Below the pieces are notes generated by a model. The model saw only the letters and a program-made list of their open reading frames with translations, made no database searches and had not been told where the DNA came from. The position numbers were made by a program, and so were the translations under genes. From a virus: a stretch of DNA of 36,006 nucleotides. The stretch covers positions 1 through 36,006 of the IMG/VR virus record IMGVR_UViG_3300024979_000003; one strand, written 5' to 3'. Shown piece by piece: positions 28,650-36,006 of the stretch (within the stretch, counting starts at the first letter, position 1; every line of letters starts with the position of its first letter).

Positions 28650-29260
28650 AATCCGCTATTGCGGTATTTATGCCCACAGAGGCATTGTGTTTGCAGACCA
28701 CAATAAAAACTGCGCTAACTCCACTGTGGTACGCAGCCACATAAAATAAATTTTGGACTGACCTATCCTAATGCGCGAATCGGGTTCGCTTTTGACAGCC
28801 GAGCGCCTGAGCTTTTAGCGGCAAGGGATAAACAGGAAAACAGTCAATGACAGCCAGAAATGGTGAATAAGCGATTCGCACCCGTAAGGTGGTCCTGATA
28901 AATAAAGCAGCTAACATTCATGTGAGGATTGGACGTTCTCATGTGTACGCCTACAGTCAAATTGAACTTCCCTACATGGGTATCCATAATAAGGTCAAAG
29001 ACTGTGGGCTGTCATTGTTCGTCTGTATTGATAAGTTTTACTTATGGATAGATGAATTATGATAAGTAATACCACGATTGGCTAAACAATCGCTGCGAGC
29101 CTACGCTAGGGGGTGGTATATGCCTAGCACCTACAAGTAATAAACAACAATTATTACATTTAAGTATTCATCCGACTGTACGCGGTCATCATGGATGATA
29201 GCCATCAACAGGAAGCTAGGCCAGCTTCACCTAGTCAGAGCTGCTAGGGTGGCGTAAAGC
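28650..29260 (+). ncRNA. Candidate large structured RNA (gene-less region)
   Basis: No reading frame above 60 codons exists here, but many helices can be drawn. Examples: GACTG/CAGTC (28756/28841) enclosing TATCC/GGATA and GCGAA-TCGGG-TTCGC; a ten-pair stem 28949-28958/29000-29009 (one wobble) enclosing ATGG-GTAT-CCAT; ATAAGT-TTT-ACTTAT (29031); a three-way junction ATACCAC/GTGGTAT (29069/29113) with arms GATTG/CAATC and CCTA/TAGG; GTAATAA/TTATTAC (29137); TCATC/GATGA (29186); GAAGCT/AGCTTC (29212). It lies in the late leader before the terminase genes. Class unassigned; it could be a large ornate RNA of the GOLLD/ROOL kind, a pac-linked region, or decayed coding DNA. Confidence 0.5.
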
Positions 29261-29282
29261 TCTTATCTATTCAGGTGACACT

Positions 29283-29453
29283 ATGGAAGACAACACAGCA
29301 ACCAATGAAATAACTGGTGACCGTATCGCAACAAAGCGTAGTAAGACCTATGCAGACAATTATGACAAGATTGATTTTAGCGTAAAGCTAGACACAGACC
29401 ACTTCAATCATCTACTGAAAGATGACCAACTCGGATTTAACAAAACAGACTGA
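29283..29453 (+). CDS. Small protein before small terminase, unknown
   Basis: 56 residues, with AGGTGA five bases before the ATG. It is acidic at the N-terminus with a basic patch (RIATKRSKTYADNYDKIDF) and ends HFNHLLKDDQLGFNKTD. Position between the structured region and terS suggests a packaging or regulatory accessory. No family recognised. Confidence 0.6.
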   Translation: MEDNTATNEITGDRIATKRSKTYADNYDKIDFSVKLDTDHFNHLLKDDQLGFNKTD

Positions 29454-29495
29454 GATGCTCTCAGGTCGCTCTATATGAGCAGGTAAGGAATCAAC

Positions 29496-29822
29496 ATGGC
29501 AGTATCTGATAACAATTTGAATGATAAAAATAAAAGCACTGGGTATGCCGATAAGCGCAGGAATGAGAAAAAGGCTGCTTTACGTGAGTTCATTCAAGGT
29601 CAAAGATATATCCAGGCTATCAATGAAGACTTAGATAGAGTTGATATTACTAATGAAGAATTGCCAGTAATCAAGTTCAAGACAGAAACACGTTTAAAGC
29701 TACTGAACAAAGTATTGCCTGACCTGAAAGCTATTGAGCATTCCGGTGAAGATGGTGAAGGCATTAAACTGATTCATGTAATTGAGCGTCAAATTGTCAA
29801 AGCTAACACTACAAACGCCTGA
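29496..29822 (+). CDS. terS: Terminase small subunit (by position)
   Basis: 108 residues with ribosome site AAGGAATCAAC. It is helical and charged: a basic N-terminus (DKRRNEKKAALREFI), a helical middle (RYIQAINEDLDRVDI), and a region KFKTETRLKLLNKVLPDLKAIEH that could drive oligomerisation. It overlaps the large terminase by 41 bases. TerS would bind the pac site, probably in or near its own gene. Assignment rests on synteny and size; the family was not directly recognised. Confidence 0.7.
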   Translation: MAVSDNNLNDKNKSTGYADKRRNEKKAALREFIQGQRYIQAINEDLDRVDITNEELPVIKFKTETRLKLLNKVLPDLKAIEHSGEDGEGIKLIHVIERQIVKANTTNA

Positions 29823-31026
29823 AGTCTTTGCGCCATTACTAAAGCCAGCACGTTATAAAGGTGCTTACGGTGGGCGAGGTTCAGGCAAGTCACATTTCTT
29901 TGCTGATTCATGGCTAGATGAAAGCCTGAGAGAGAAATTAGACTTTGTATGCTTACGTGAAACATTGAAGTCACTAGAGTTTTCAGTTAAGAAACTGCTA
30001 GAGAGCAAGATACAAACACACAACGCTGGCTATTACTTCACAGTGCAGGATAGACGGATTATATCAAAGCATGGCGGTGTCACTATCTTTGAAGGTATGC
30101 AGAACCATACCAGTGAATCAATCAAGTCACTTGAAGGCTTTGACCGTGCATGGTTCGAGGAAGCGCAGAACGCCAGTGACAAGACATTAACGCTATTAAG
30201 GCCAACGATTCGTAAGGCTGGCAGTGAGATGTGGTTCGGCTGGAATCCTGACCTTGCTACTGACCCTATCGAGCAACTATTACGCTGTGATGTGCCACCT
30301 AGCGATTCAATTGTGGTGAAGGCTAATTACACAGATAATCCATTCTTGCCTAAAGAACTATTGGATGAAATGGAATATGACCGGCTGCGTGACCCTGACA
30401 AATACGCGCATGTATGGCTAGGTGAGTACAGGCGCAACAGTGAATCGAGAGTGTTCCGCAACTGGATAGTAGAAGAATTTGAAGTAGACCCTTCTGCTGT
30501 GATTAGGCAAGGCGCTGACTGGGGATTTGCGATTGACCCAACTGTACTTATTCAGTGTTACATCATAGGCCGCAAGCTTTATATCCCATACGAAGCATTT
30601 AAAGTGGGCTGTGACATTACAGACACGCCTGAATTGTTCCTGAGTTTGCCGGATGCTGAAAAGTGGAACATCACGGCTGACAGTTCACGGCCTGAAACCA
30701 TCAGCCACATGGCTAAAAATGGATTTAAGATAAGACCGGCGGTTAAAGGCTCTGGCAGCGTAGAAGATGGCATCGAGTGGCTCAAGTCATTTGACATTAT
30801 CGTGCATCCTCGCTGTAAGCATACGATTGACGAGCTAACACTGTATAGCTTCAAGACTGACCCATTGACAGGCTCTGTCATCCCAGTATTGGAAGATAAG
30901 AATAATCACGTTATAGATGCATTACGCTATGCCTGTGAAGGTGCTAGACGTGCAAAACCTAAGATAGAAAAAGAAAACAAGGCAGACGTACACAATATGC
31001 ATCATGACTTGGGATGGATGGGTTAA
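29782..31026 (+). CDS. terL: Terminase large subunit, PBSX/Sf6 type
   Basis: 414 residues from a TTG start; no ATG or GTG precedes the Walker A motif closely, and another TTG lies at 29794. ATPase: GGRGSGKS (30-37), Walker B AWFEE (Glu126/127). Nuclease: Asp246 in ADWGF, Asp300 in TADSS, Asp379 in NNHVIDALRY. These match the Terminase_3/PBSX family, which includes the Sf6 headful enzyme. The rare start and deep overlap with terS suggest translational coupling at low yield. It pumps and cuts DNA at the portal. Confidence 0.92.
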   Translation: MSVKLSKLTLQTPEVFAPLLKPARYKGAYGGRGSGKSHFFADSWLDESLREKLDFVCLRETLKSLEFSVKKLLESKIQTHNAGYYFTVQDRRIISKHGGVTIFEGMQNHTSESIKSLEGFDRAWFEEAQNASDKTLTLLRPTIRKAGSEMWFGWNPDLATDPIEQLLRCDVPPSDSIVVKANYTDNPFLPKELLDEMEYDRLRDPDKYAHVWLGEYRRNSESRVFRNWIVEEFEVDPSAVIRQGADWGFAIDPTVLIQCYIIGRKLYIPYEAFKVGCDITDTPELFLSLPDAEKWNITADSSRPETISHMAKNGFKIRPAVKGSGSVEDGIEWLKSFDIIVHPRCKHTIDELTLYSFKTDPLTGSVIPVLEDKNNHVIDALRYACEGARRAKPKIEKENKADVHNMHHDLGWMG

Positions 31027-31328
31027 TGAATCTAGGCAATAGAGTTCTAGGCTATGCAACATGCAAGCTATTAGTCAGCCAAGCTATCCCTAATATGCGA
31101 CTGATTGAGATTAACTCTCTGCATACCAATGAGCATCACCGGCGCAAAGGCTGGGCAACTAAGTTACTGAACAAGATATGCGATGAAGCTGATGATGTAG
31201 GTGTTGGCTTATTGCTGATGCCTGACACGGAAGAATTAAAGACATGGTACACAAAACACGGCTTTCTAACCTTACAGGAGAAGCCAGTTATTTTAATGGC
31301 TAGACCGCCTAAGGGAAAATTTGAGTGA
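31026..31328 (+). CDS. GNAT-like acetyltransferase between terminase and portal
   Basis: 100 residues from the ATG at 31026 (TAATG overlap); an ATG at 31014 is possible. The acetyl-CoA loop HHRRKGWATKLLNKICDEAD and the C-terminal WYTKHGFLTLQEKPVILMAR block are GNAT motifs. It is shorter than usual for the family (about 140-180). A target is not known; it might modify host or virion proteins. Confidence 0.75.
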   Translation: MNLGNRVLGYATCKLLVSQAIPNMRLIEINSLHTNEHHRRKGWATKLLNKICDEADDVGVGLLLMPDTEELKTWYTKHGFLTLQEKPVILMARPPKGKFE

Positions 31329-33484
31329 AAGACGAAAAACCAACAACGCCTAGCGAGATAGTAGCCGAGGCTAAAAAGCGTTTTGAGCGTGCTAAACAGG
31401 CTTACAGCTCATCACGTCTGTTAGCCGTTGAAGACACACGTTTTGCGATGGGTGACAGTGACAATGGCTGGCAATGGCCTGAGGATATACGCAGCACTCG
31501 TAAGCTGGATAAGCGAGTATGCCTGACTGTGAACATGACCGCGCAGCATTGCAACCAGATCATCAACAATATCCGTCAGAACAGGCCAGCAGTTAAGGTT
31601 TCACCGGCTGATGATAGGGCTGACAAGAAAACAGCAGAAATACTATCAGGCTTGATTCGTAACATTCAGGTATCAAGTGCCAGCGATGACGCACATGACA
31701 CGGCAGCAGAACATTCTGTATATGGCGGTGAAGGTTACTGGCGCATTATTACCGAGTACGAAAGCCCAACGAGTTTTAACCAGGTAATCACTATCAAAGC
31801 TTGCCCTAATCCTAACCTAGTTTACATTGACCCTGACTGTAAAGAGCTGGACAAGTCAGATGCTGAATGGGGTTTTGTGTTTGAGGATATTAGCAAAGAA
31901 CAGGCCAAGCGTGAGCACCCAGAGATTGACCCTGCATCATGGGGCGATGAAAGTAAAAAGAACGAGTGGGAGAAAGACGAGACATTCAGGCGTGCAGAGT
32001 ATTTCTATTGCACGTATGAAAAAGATACTGCCTGCCTGCTTTCTGATGGATCAACCGTTCTAAAGTCTAAGCTGCAAGGTAACGAAATAATCGTTAAAGA
32101 GCGTGAGACACAAGTAAAAAAGTGGAAATGGTGCAAGCTGGTTGGTGGGCATGATGCCCCGATTGATGAGACTGACTGGCTGGGTGATTATCTGCCTATC
32201 GTGTCAGTGGTAGGTAAAGAGGTCAACGTCAACGGTGATATTGTACGCAAGGGCATCGTACGTGATTTAAAAGACCCAGCGCGTATGGTGAACTTCTCAT
32301 ACTCTGAGACAGTGCAAACCCTAGCCTTGCAGAATAAAGTGCCTTATATGGCCTCTGCTGAAGCGATAGAGGGCTATGAGACGATATGGGGCGCAGCAAA
32401 TAACGAGACACGCGCTTATTTACCGTATAACGCCTTTGATGAATCAGGCAATCCATTGCCAAGGCCAGAGCGTCAAGCGCCTGCTGTGATGCCTGCTGCA
32501 CAGGTTCAACTGTTGCAGCTATCTACCGAGCAGATGCGAGCAGCATCAGGCCAGCAGAATGCTAACTTTGGCATCAAGTCTGAGGCATCCAGCGGCGTAG
32601 GCATTCAACGCTTAAAAGTACAGGGTGAAACTGCAACATTTCACTTCCCTGATAACCTGGCGCGCGCTTTACGCTATGAGGCTAAAGTCCTGATTGACCT
32701 GATACAGAAGTATTACGACACACAGCGCGTAGTGCGTATCTTGGGATTGGATGGACAGGAACAGAATGCTGTATTGAACCCTGAGATGGAGCAGCCACAT
32801 CAGGAAATGGAAGATGAAGCTGGTGAGATTAAACAGATATTTAATCCGCAAGTAGGCCGTTATGACGTGGTGATTGATACTGGCCCTAGCTATCAGACAC
32901 AAAGACAAGAAGCCTTTGCATCATTGACCGAGTTAGCCAGCCGCAACCCTGCATTTATGCAGATAGCCGGTGACATTATCATGAGAGCTGCCGACTTCCC
33001 AATGGCTGACAAGTTAGCTGAACGCCTAACTAAAGCATTACCGCCTAACCTGCAAGAGCAGAAGGGCGCTCAAGTGCCGCCAGAGGTACAGCAGCAGTTA
33101 AGCCATGCAGAGCAAGTCATGCAGGAAATGGATGCTCAGATCCAGCAGCTTAACCAAGATAAAGCACAGCTAGAGCAGGAACGTAATGCCAAATTACTGG
33201 AAGTTAAAGCCAGTGCTGAAAGTGCAGAACGTGATGCAGAGCTTAAACGTGAAAGCGAAGAGAATAAATACGCAGTAGAAGCATTCAAGGCTGAGACAGA
33301 GCGTATGAATGTATTGCAGAACGCTATCACACCTGAACAAGTGCAAGCATTAGTCATGCAGACCATACAAGACATGATGAACGCGCCACCGCTTGAGCAG
33401 GAACTAAACGAACCGCCCATTATTGAGCAACAAGAACAGCCACCTGAGGGTGGTTTTTTTACGCCTGAAGGAAATGAACAATGA
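31325..33484 (+). CDS. Portal protein, P22 gp1-like
   Basis: 719 residues against 725 in P22. GTG start overlapping the GNAT stop (GTGA). The N-terminus (EIVAEAKKRFERAKQAYSSSRLLAVEDTRFAMGD, interrupted) and CLTVNMTAQHCNQIINNIRQNRPAVKVSP are typical of P22-like portals. The last 120 residues are a long coiled coil (EQVMQEMDAQIQQLNQDK ... AELKRESEENKYAVEAFK), matching the P22 C-terminal barrel that reaches into the head. The dodecamer forms the DNA entry vertex. Confidence 0.92.
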   Translation: MKDEKPTTPSEIVAEAKKRFERAKQAYSSSRLLAVEDTRFAMGDSDNGWQWPEDIRSTRKLDKRVCLTVNMTAQHCNQIINNIRQNRPAVKVSPADDRADKKTAEILSGLIRNIQVSSASDDAHDTAAEHSVYGGEGYWRIITEYESPTSFNQVITIKACPNPNLVYIDPDCKELDKSDAEWGFVFEDISKEQAKREHPEIDPASWGDESKKNEWEKDETFRRAEYFYCTYEKDTACLLSDGSTVLKSKLQGNEIIVKERETQVKKWKWCKLVGGHDAPIDETDWLGDYLPIVSVVGKEVNVNGDIVRKGIVRDLKDPARMVNFSYSETVQTLALQNKVPYMASAEAIEGYETIWGAANNETRAYLPYNAFDESGNPLPRPERQAPAVMPAAQVQLLQLSTEQMRAASGQQNANFGIKSEASSGVGIQRLKVQGETATFHFPDNLARALRYEAKVLIDLIQKYYDTQRVVRILGLDGQEQNAVLNPEMEQPHQEMEDEAGEIKQIFNPQVGRYDVVIDTGPSYQTQRQEAFASLTELASRNPAFMQIAGDIIMRAADFPMADKLAERLTKALPPNLQEQKGAQVPPEVQQQLSHAEQVMQEMDAQIQQLNQDKAQLEQERNAKLLEVKASAESAERDAELKRESEENKYAVEAFKAETERMNVLQNAITPEQVQALVMQTIQDMMNAPPLEQELNEPPIIEQQEQPPEGGFFTPEGNEQ

Positions 33485-33771
33485 ACCCATCCCAAACCTA
33501 CGGCACGCCAACTCCTGCCGCATCTGTCACGGTAGCCTATACAGGCACAGCAGGAACGACAGCAGCTATGCCAGCAGGCACAAATGCCGTGCGTGTGTTT
33601 AGCACTACTGATTGCTTTATCGAGATCGGCGTGAATCCTACTGCGGTTGCTAATACAGGATTGTATTTGCCTGCGTTTGTGGCTGAGTATTTCCAAGTAG
33701 GTGCTGGTGTCAAGGTTTCAGCCATTCAGGTTGCATCTGGTGGCACTCTTTACGTTACGCCATTTGCATAA
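33481..33771 (+). CDS. Small virion protein, beta-rich
   Basis: 96 residues; ATGA overlap with the portal stop and one-base overlap with the fiber start. It is a Thr/Ala/Val-rich beta protein (AMPAGTNAVRVFSTTDCFIEIG...VSAIQVASGGTLYVTPF). It resembles small head or fiber-attachment proteins. It may anchor the following 876-residue protein; this is inferred from coupling. Confidence 0.62.
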   Translation: MNPSQTYGTPTPAASVTVAYTGTAGTTAAMPAGTNAVRVFSTTDCFIEIGVNPTAVANTGLYLPAFVAEYFQVGAGVKVSAIQVASGGTLYVTPFA

Positions 33772-36006
33772 TGATAGTTAATGCAGGATTACGCAGGAGT
33801 GTGGGCAGCATCTTCACTCGTGGGCGCAAGTTTTATGCTGACTTTACATCTGGCATCCTAGACCCACGAATCAACTTCTCACGCACCTCTAACGCCACAG
33901 TAACTAACAGTGCAGGGTTGATTACCTATGCTCCGCACAACTTACTGACTTATAGTGAGCAGTTTGATAATGCTGCATGGGGAAAAGGTGCTACAACGAT
34001 TGCAGCAAATTCAATTACCGCTCCTAATGGAACTAGTACAGCAGATAAATTGGTTGAAAGTGCTACAAATGCTCAGCATTCCATTAATGGTAATGTCACT
34101 GTAGCATTAGGCGATAAATTAGTTTTTTCTGTTTATGCTAAAGCTGCCGAAAGAGTTAGATTTACAATGCGCTTTGGTTCTGTTGCCCCCACTAATCGAG
34201 CAACATTTGATTTAAGCACCGGAACAGTTGTAGACGATTTAGGAGCTAGTCCAACTATTACAGCAATAGGTGGTGGATGGTATAGATGCTCTATTTCAGC
34301 AACTACAACAGGGGCTGGTACCCAAACTCCAACCATATATTTAAATACGGCTTCAGGAACTGGGACAGAAACATATTTAGGTGATGGTACTTCAGGGCTT
34401 TATCTTTGGGGTGCTCAAGAGGAAATCGGCACAACTGCAACCACCTACAACTCCACCACAGTGCGAAACCTTCTAGGTTTCTCAGAACTGTTCGACAACG
34501 CCGCATGGACTAAATCCAATAGCTTTGTGCAGACGAATTTGCTGACTTACTCGGAAGATTTTAGCAATGCAACTTGGGGTAAAACAGATATAACTGTAAC
34601 AGCTAATGATATTTTAGCTCCTAATGGATATCAAACAGCAGATAAATTAGCCGTAACAGGGGCTCCTACATTTATAGAGCTACGGAGTCCTAGTATAACT
34701 AAAGCTGCTTCAGCTACTTCTTATACAATATCTATCTATCTAAAAGCAGGTACTTTAACTAATACCACAAATTTAAGATTTAGAGATACAGCTTCAGTAG
34801 CAAATAGAGTGGATGTATTTTTTAATCCAGTTACTTTTGCAATAAGTTCTACAACAGGATTTGGTACTTTTTCAGTTATAAATAATGCTACGGCTACATT
34901 AGTATCTGATGAATGGTACAGAATATCATTTTCTGTATTAACTAGTACTGAAACAGGAGTCCAATTTGGATTTGTTACTTCGGCATCTCCAACGGGTTAC
35001 TTCTACATCTGGGGCGCACAACTCGTACAAGGTTCAGTAGCAGGTGACTATCGCCGTACCGATTCCGCAGCATTACCTATCTATTACCCTAACCATAATG
35101 GTGTAGTGTGTGCTGAGAAGTTGGTAGAGAATACTACTAACTCTACACATCAATTATCAGTATCAACTACTACTGGATTAGCTGGATGCACTTACGTTGC
35201 TTCAATTTATGCAAAAGCAGCCGAACGTACTAAGGTAAGGTTAATTAACTCTGACAATGCAACTGGTGGTGCTACAGCAATATTTGATTTAAGTGCTGGT
35301 ACAGTTACATATGAGGGAGTTACAGGAAATTACTCAGCAGGAAGTGCTAGCATTAAATCAGATGGTAATGGTTATTATAGATGCTATGTTTCAGCTACTA
35401 AAAGTGCTGCTGGCAATACTAATAATACTTTTGTTGCTCAACTTTATACTACTACAAATGCTTACGCAGGTGACGGCACATCAGGCATCTACATCTGGGG
35501 TGCTCAACTATCGGATTCAGCCTCACTAGACACATACGTGTTAAATGCCGCCGCTGCACCATCTGCCGCTGCTTATTACGGTGCTAGATTTGACTATGAC
35601 CCTGTTACCTTACAGCCTAAAGGGTTGTTGATAGAGGAGCAGCGTGCAAACCTTGTACTGAACTCAACCATTGACGGTGCTAACCTAGCCACTCAAAACG
35701 TTACAGTAACAGCGCAAGCCTACACATTGTCATTCTACGGCACAGGTCAGATTGTACTGTCAGGTACAGCAACGGCTACGGTCACAGGCACTGGCGCATA
35801 TCCTTCACGTAAGACACTGACATTCACTCCGACAGCAGGCACATTAACGCTGACTGTTACAGGTACAGTGCAATACGCGCAACTAGAAGCAGGTTCATTC
35901 GCTACTAGCTATATCCCTACAGGTGCAAGTCAAGTAACACGCACGGCTGATGTGGCTACTATACAGGGGAGTAATTTCTATAGTTGGTTCGGCACAAATG
36001 AAGCAA
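33771..36006 (+). CDS. Modular fiber/head-spike protein, N-terminal part (continues at base 1)
   Basis: The ORF runs from the ATG at 33771 off the window end and continues to 522, giving 876 residues. After a short N-terminal anchor (1-56), it has repeated carbohydrate-binding-like modules: module 1 (about 57-220, NLLTYSEQFDNAAWGK ... GLYLWGAQ), a 25-residue partial module (NLLGFSELFDNAAWTK at 232), module 2 (256-420, NLLTYSEDFSNATWGK ... FYIWGAQ) and a more diverged module 3 (about 446-582, ... GIYIWGAQ). The C-terminal 290 residues are a LamG-like end. Modules 1-3 look more AT-rich than the flanks. The location between portal and scaffold suggests a head fiber. Confidence 0.85.
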   Translation, partial: MIVNAGLRRSVGSIFTRGRKFYADFTSGILDPRINFSRTSNATVTNSAGLITYAPHNLLTYSEQFDNAAWGKGATTIAANSITAPNGTSTADKLVESATNAQHSINGNVTVALGDKLVFSVYAKAAERVRFTMRFGSVAPTNRATFDLSTGTVVDDLGASPTITAIGGGWYRCSISATTTGAGTQTPTIYLNTASGTGTETYLGDGTSGLYLWGAQEEIGTTATTYNSTTVRNLLGFSELFDNAAWTKSNSFVQTNLLTYSEDFSNATWGKTDITVTANDILAPNGYQTADKLAVTGAPTFIELRSPSITKAASATSYTISIYLKAGTLTNTTNLRFRDTASVANRVDVFFNPVTFAISSTTGFGTFSVINNATATLVSDEWYRISFSVLTSTETGVQFGFVTSASPTGYFYIWGAQLVQGSVAGDYRRTDSAALPIYYPNHNGVVCAEKLVENTTNSTHQLSVSTTTGLAGCTYVASIYAKAAERTKVRLINSDNATGGATAIFDLSAGTVTYEGVTGNYSAGSASIKSDGNGYYRCYVSATKSAAGNTNNTFVAQLYTTTNAYAGDGTSGIYIWGAQLSDSASLDTYVLNAAAAPSAAAYYGARFDYDPVTLQPKGLLIEEQRANLVLNSTIDGANLATQNVTVTAQAYTLSFYGTGQIVLSGTATATVTGTGAYPSRKTLTFTPTAGTLTLTVTGTVQYAQLEAGSFATSYIPTGASQVTRTADVATIQGSNFYSWFGTNEA
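35880..36006. repeat. Terminal direct repeat, right copy (contig closure)
   Basis: Identical over all 127 bases to 1-127; see the left copy. The unique genome is 35,879 bp. Confidence 0.93.

Noticed and set aside
28650-29260. Group I intron or tRNA in the gene-less region
   Set aside because: No convincing group I P7/P3 core and no host gene exons were found. The three-way junction at 29069-29119 lacks the invariant tRNA bases.
33136-33696. 186-codon Cys/Ser-rich frame on the - strand
   Set aside because: It is antisense to the coiled-coil end of the portal; its Ser/Cys richness is the mirror of Gln/Ala/Glu codons. No start signals.

Overview
The window is a temperate, short-tailed (podovirus-type) bacteriophage genome of the lambdoid/P22 kind. 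Bases 35880-36006 repeat bases 1-127 exactly, so the contig closes into a circle of 35,879 bp; a fiber gene is cut by the window ends. The capsid proteins resemble P22 (coat, scaffold, 719-residue portal, gp4/gp10-like tail factors, gp14/gp7/gp20/gp16-like proteins) and the large terminase is of the PBSX/Sf6 type, which fits headful packaging and a circularly permuted chromosome. An i-spanin with a nested o-spanin implies a Gram-negative host, probably a proteobacterium of moderate to low GC. The host species cannot be fixed from sequence alone; the proposed attP suggests integration at the 3' end of a tRNA-Leu gene.

Layout. (1) Late operon, all on the + strand, from about 28.5 kb through the circle junction to 15.36 kb: late promoter and terminated leader, a roughly 600-nt gene-less region rich in helices, small and large terminase, GNAT-like protein, portal, small virion protein, 876-residue fiber, scaffold, coat, head completion and tail genes, three ejection proteins, a second fiber, then holin candidates, a DUF5675-type endolysin candidate, a metallophosphoesterase and Rz/Rz1. 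(2) attP (15.42-15.62 kb) with two arm-type repeats, a tRNA-Leu-like core and a perfect IHF consensus, then integrase (+) and an AlpA/Xis-like protein (-). (3) Left early operon on the - strand from PL (21.33 kb) down to 16.6 kb: a chain of small, translationally coupled genes including Erf-type recombinase, SSB, an HTH protein, Ea22-like proteins and several single-pass membrane microproteins. (4) Immunity region 21.3-22.66 kb: CI-type repressor, a secreted Cys-rich protein in the position of lambda rex, and Cro, with two 16-bp operators at each of PL and PR. (5) Right early operon on the + strand 22.47-28.49 kb: cro, terminator, HTH regulator, O-like initiator with iterons inside the gene, zinc-finger primase-like protein, DnaB/Twinkle-like helicase, Nin-region genes (NinB-like, HNH, YbcO/DUF1364, RuvC-like resolvase) and a candidate Q antiterminator.

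Logic. CI and Cro compete for near-identical operators at PL and PR. The right operon supplies replication and ends in the Q-like gene, directly before a promoter with a perfect TTGACA box whose transcript would stop about 80 nt later; this is the lambda Q/pR'/tR' design. Antitermination would open the whole 22.7-kb late operon.

Most notable: the helix-rich gene-less region 28650-29260; the rex-position secreted protein with two twin-Cx3C repeats; six or seven tiny membrane proteins in the PL operon, not all of them long enough to be caught by ordinary gene callers; the counter-oriented membrane protein between the gp16-like and fiber genes, where P22 carries its exclusion gene region; and hairpin repeats before scaffold and coat.
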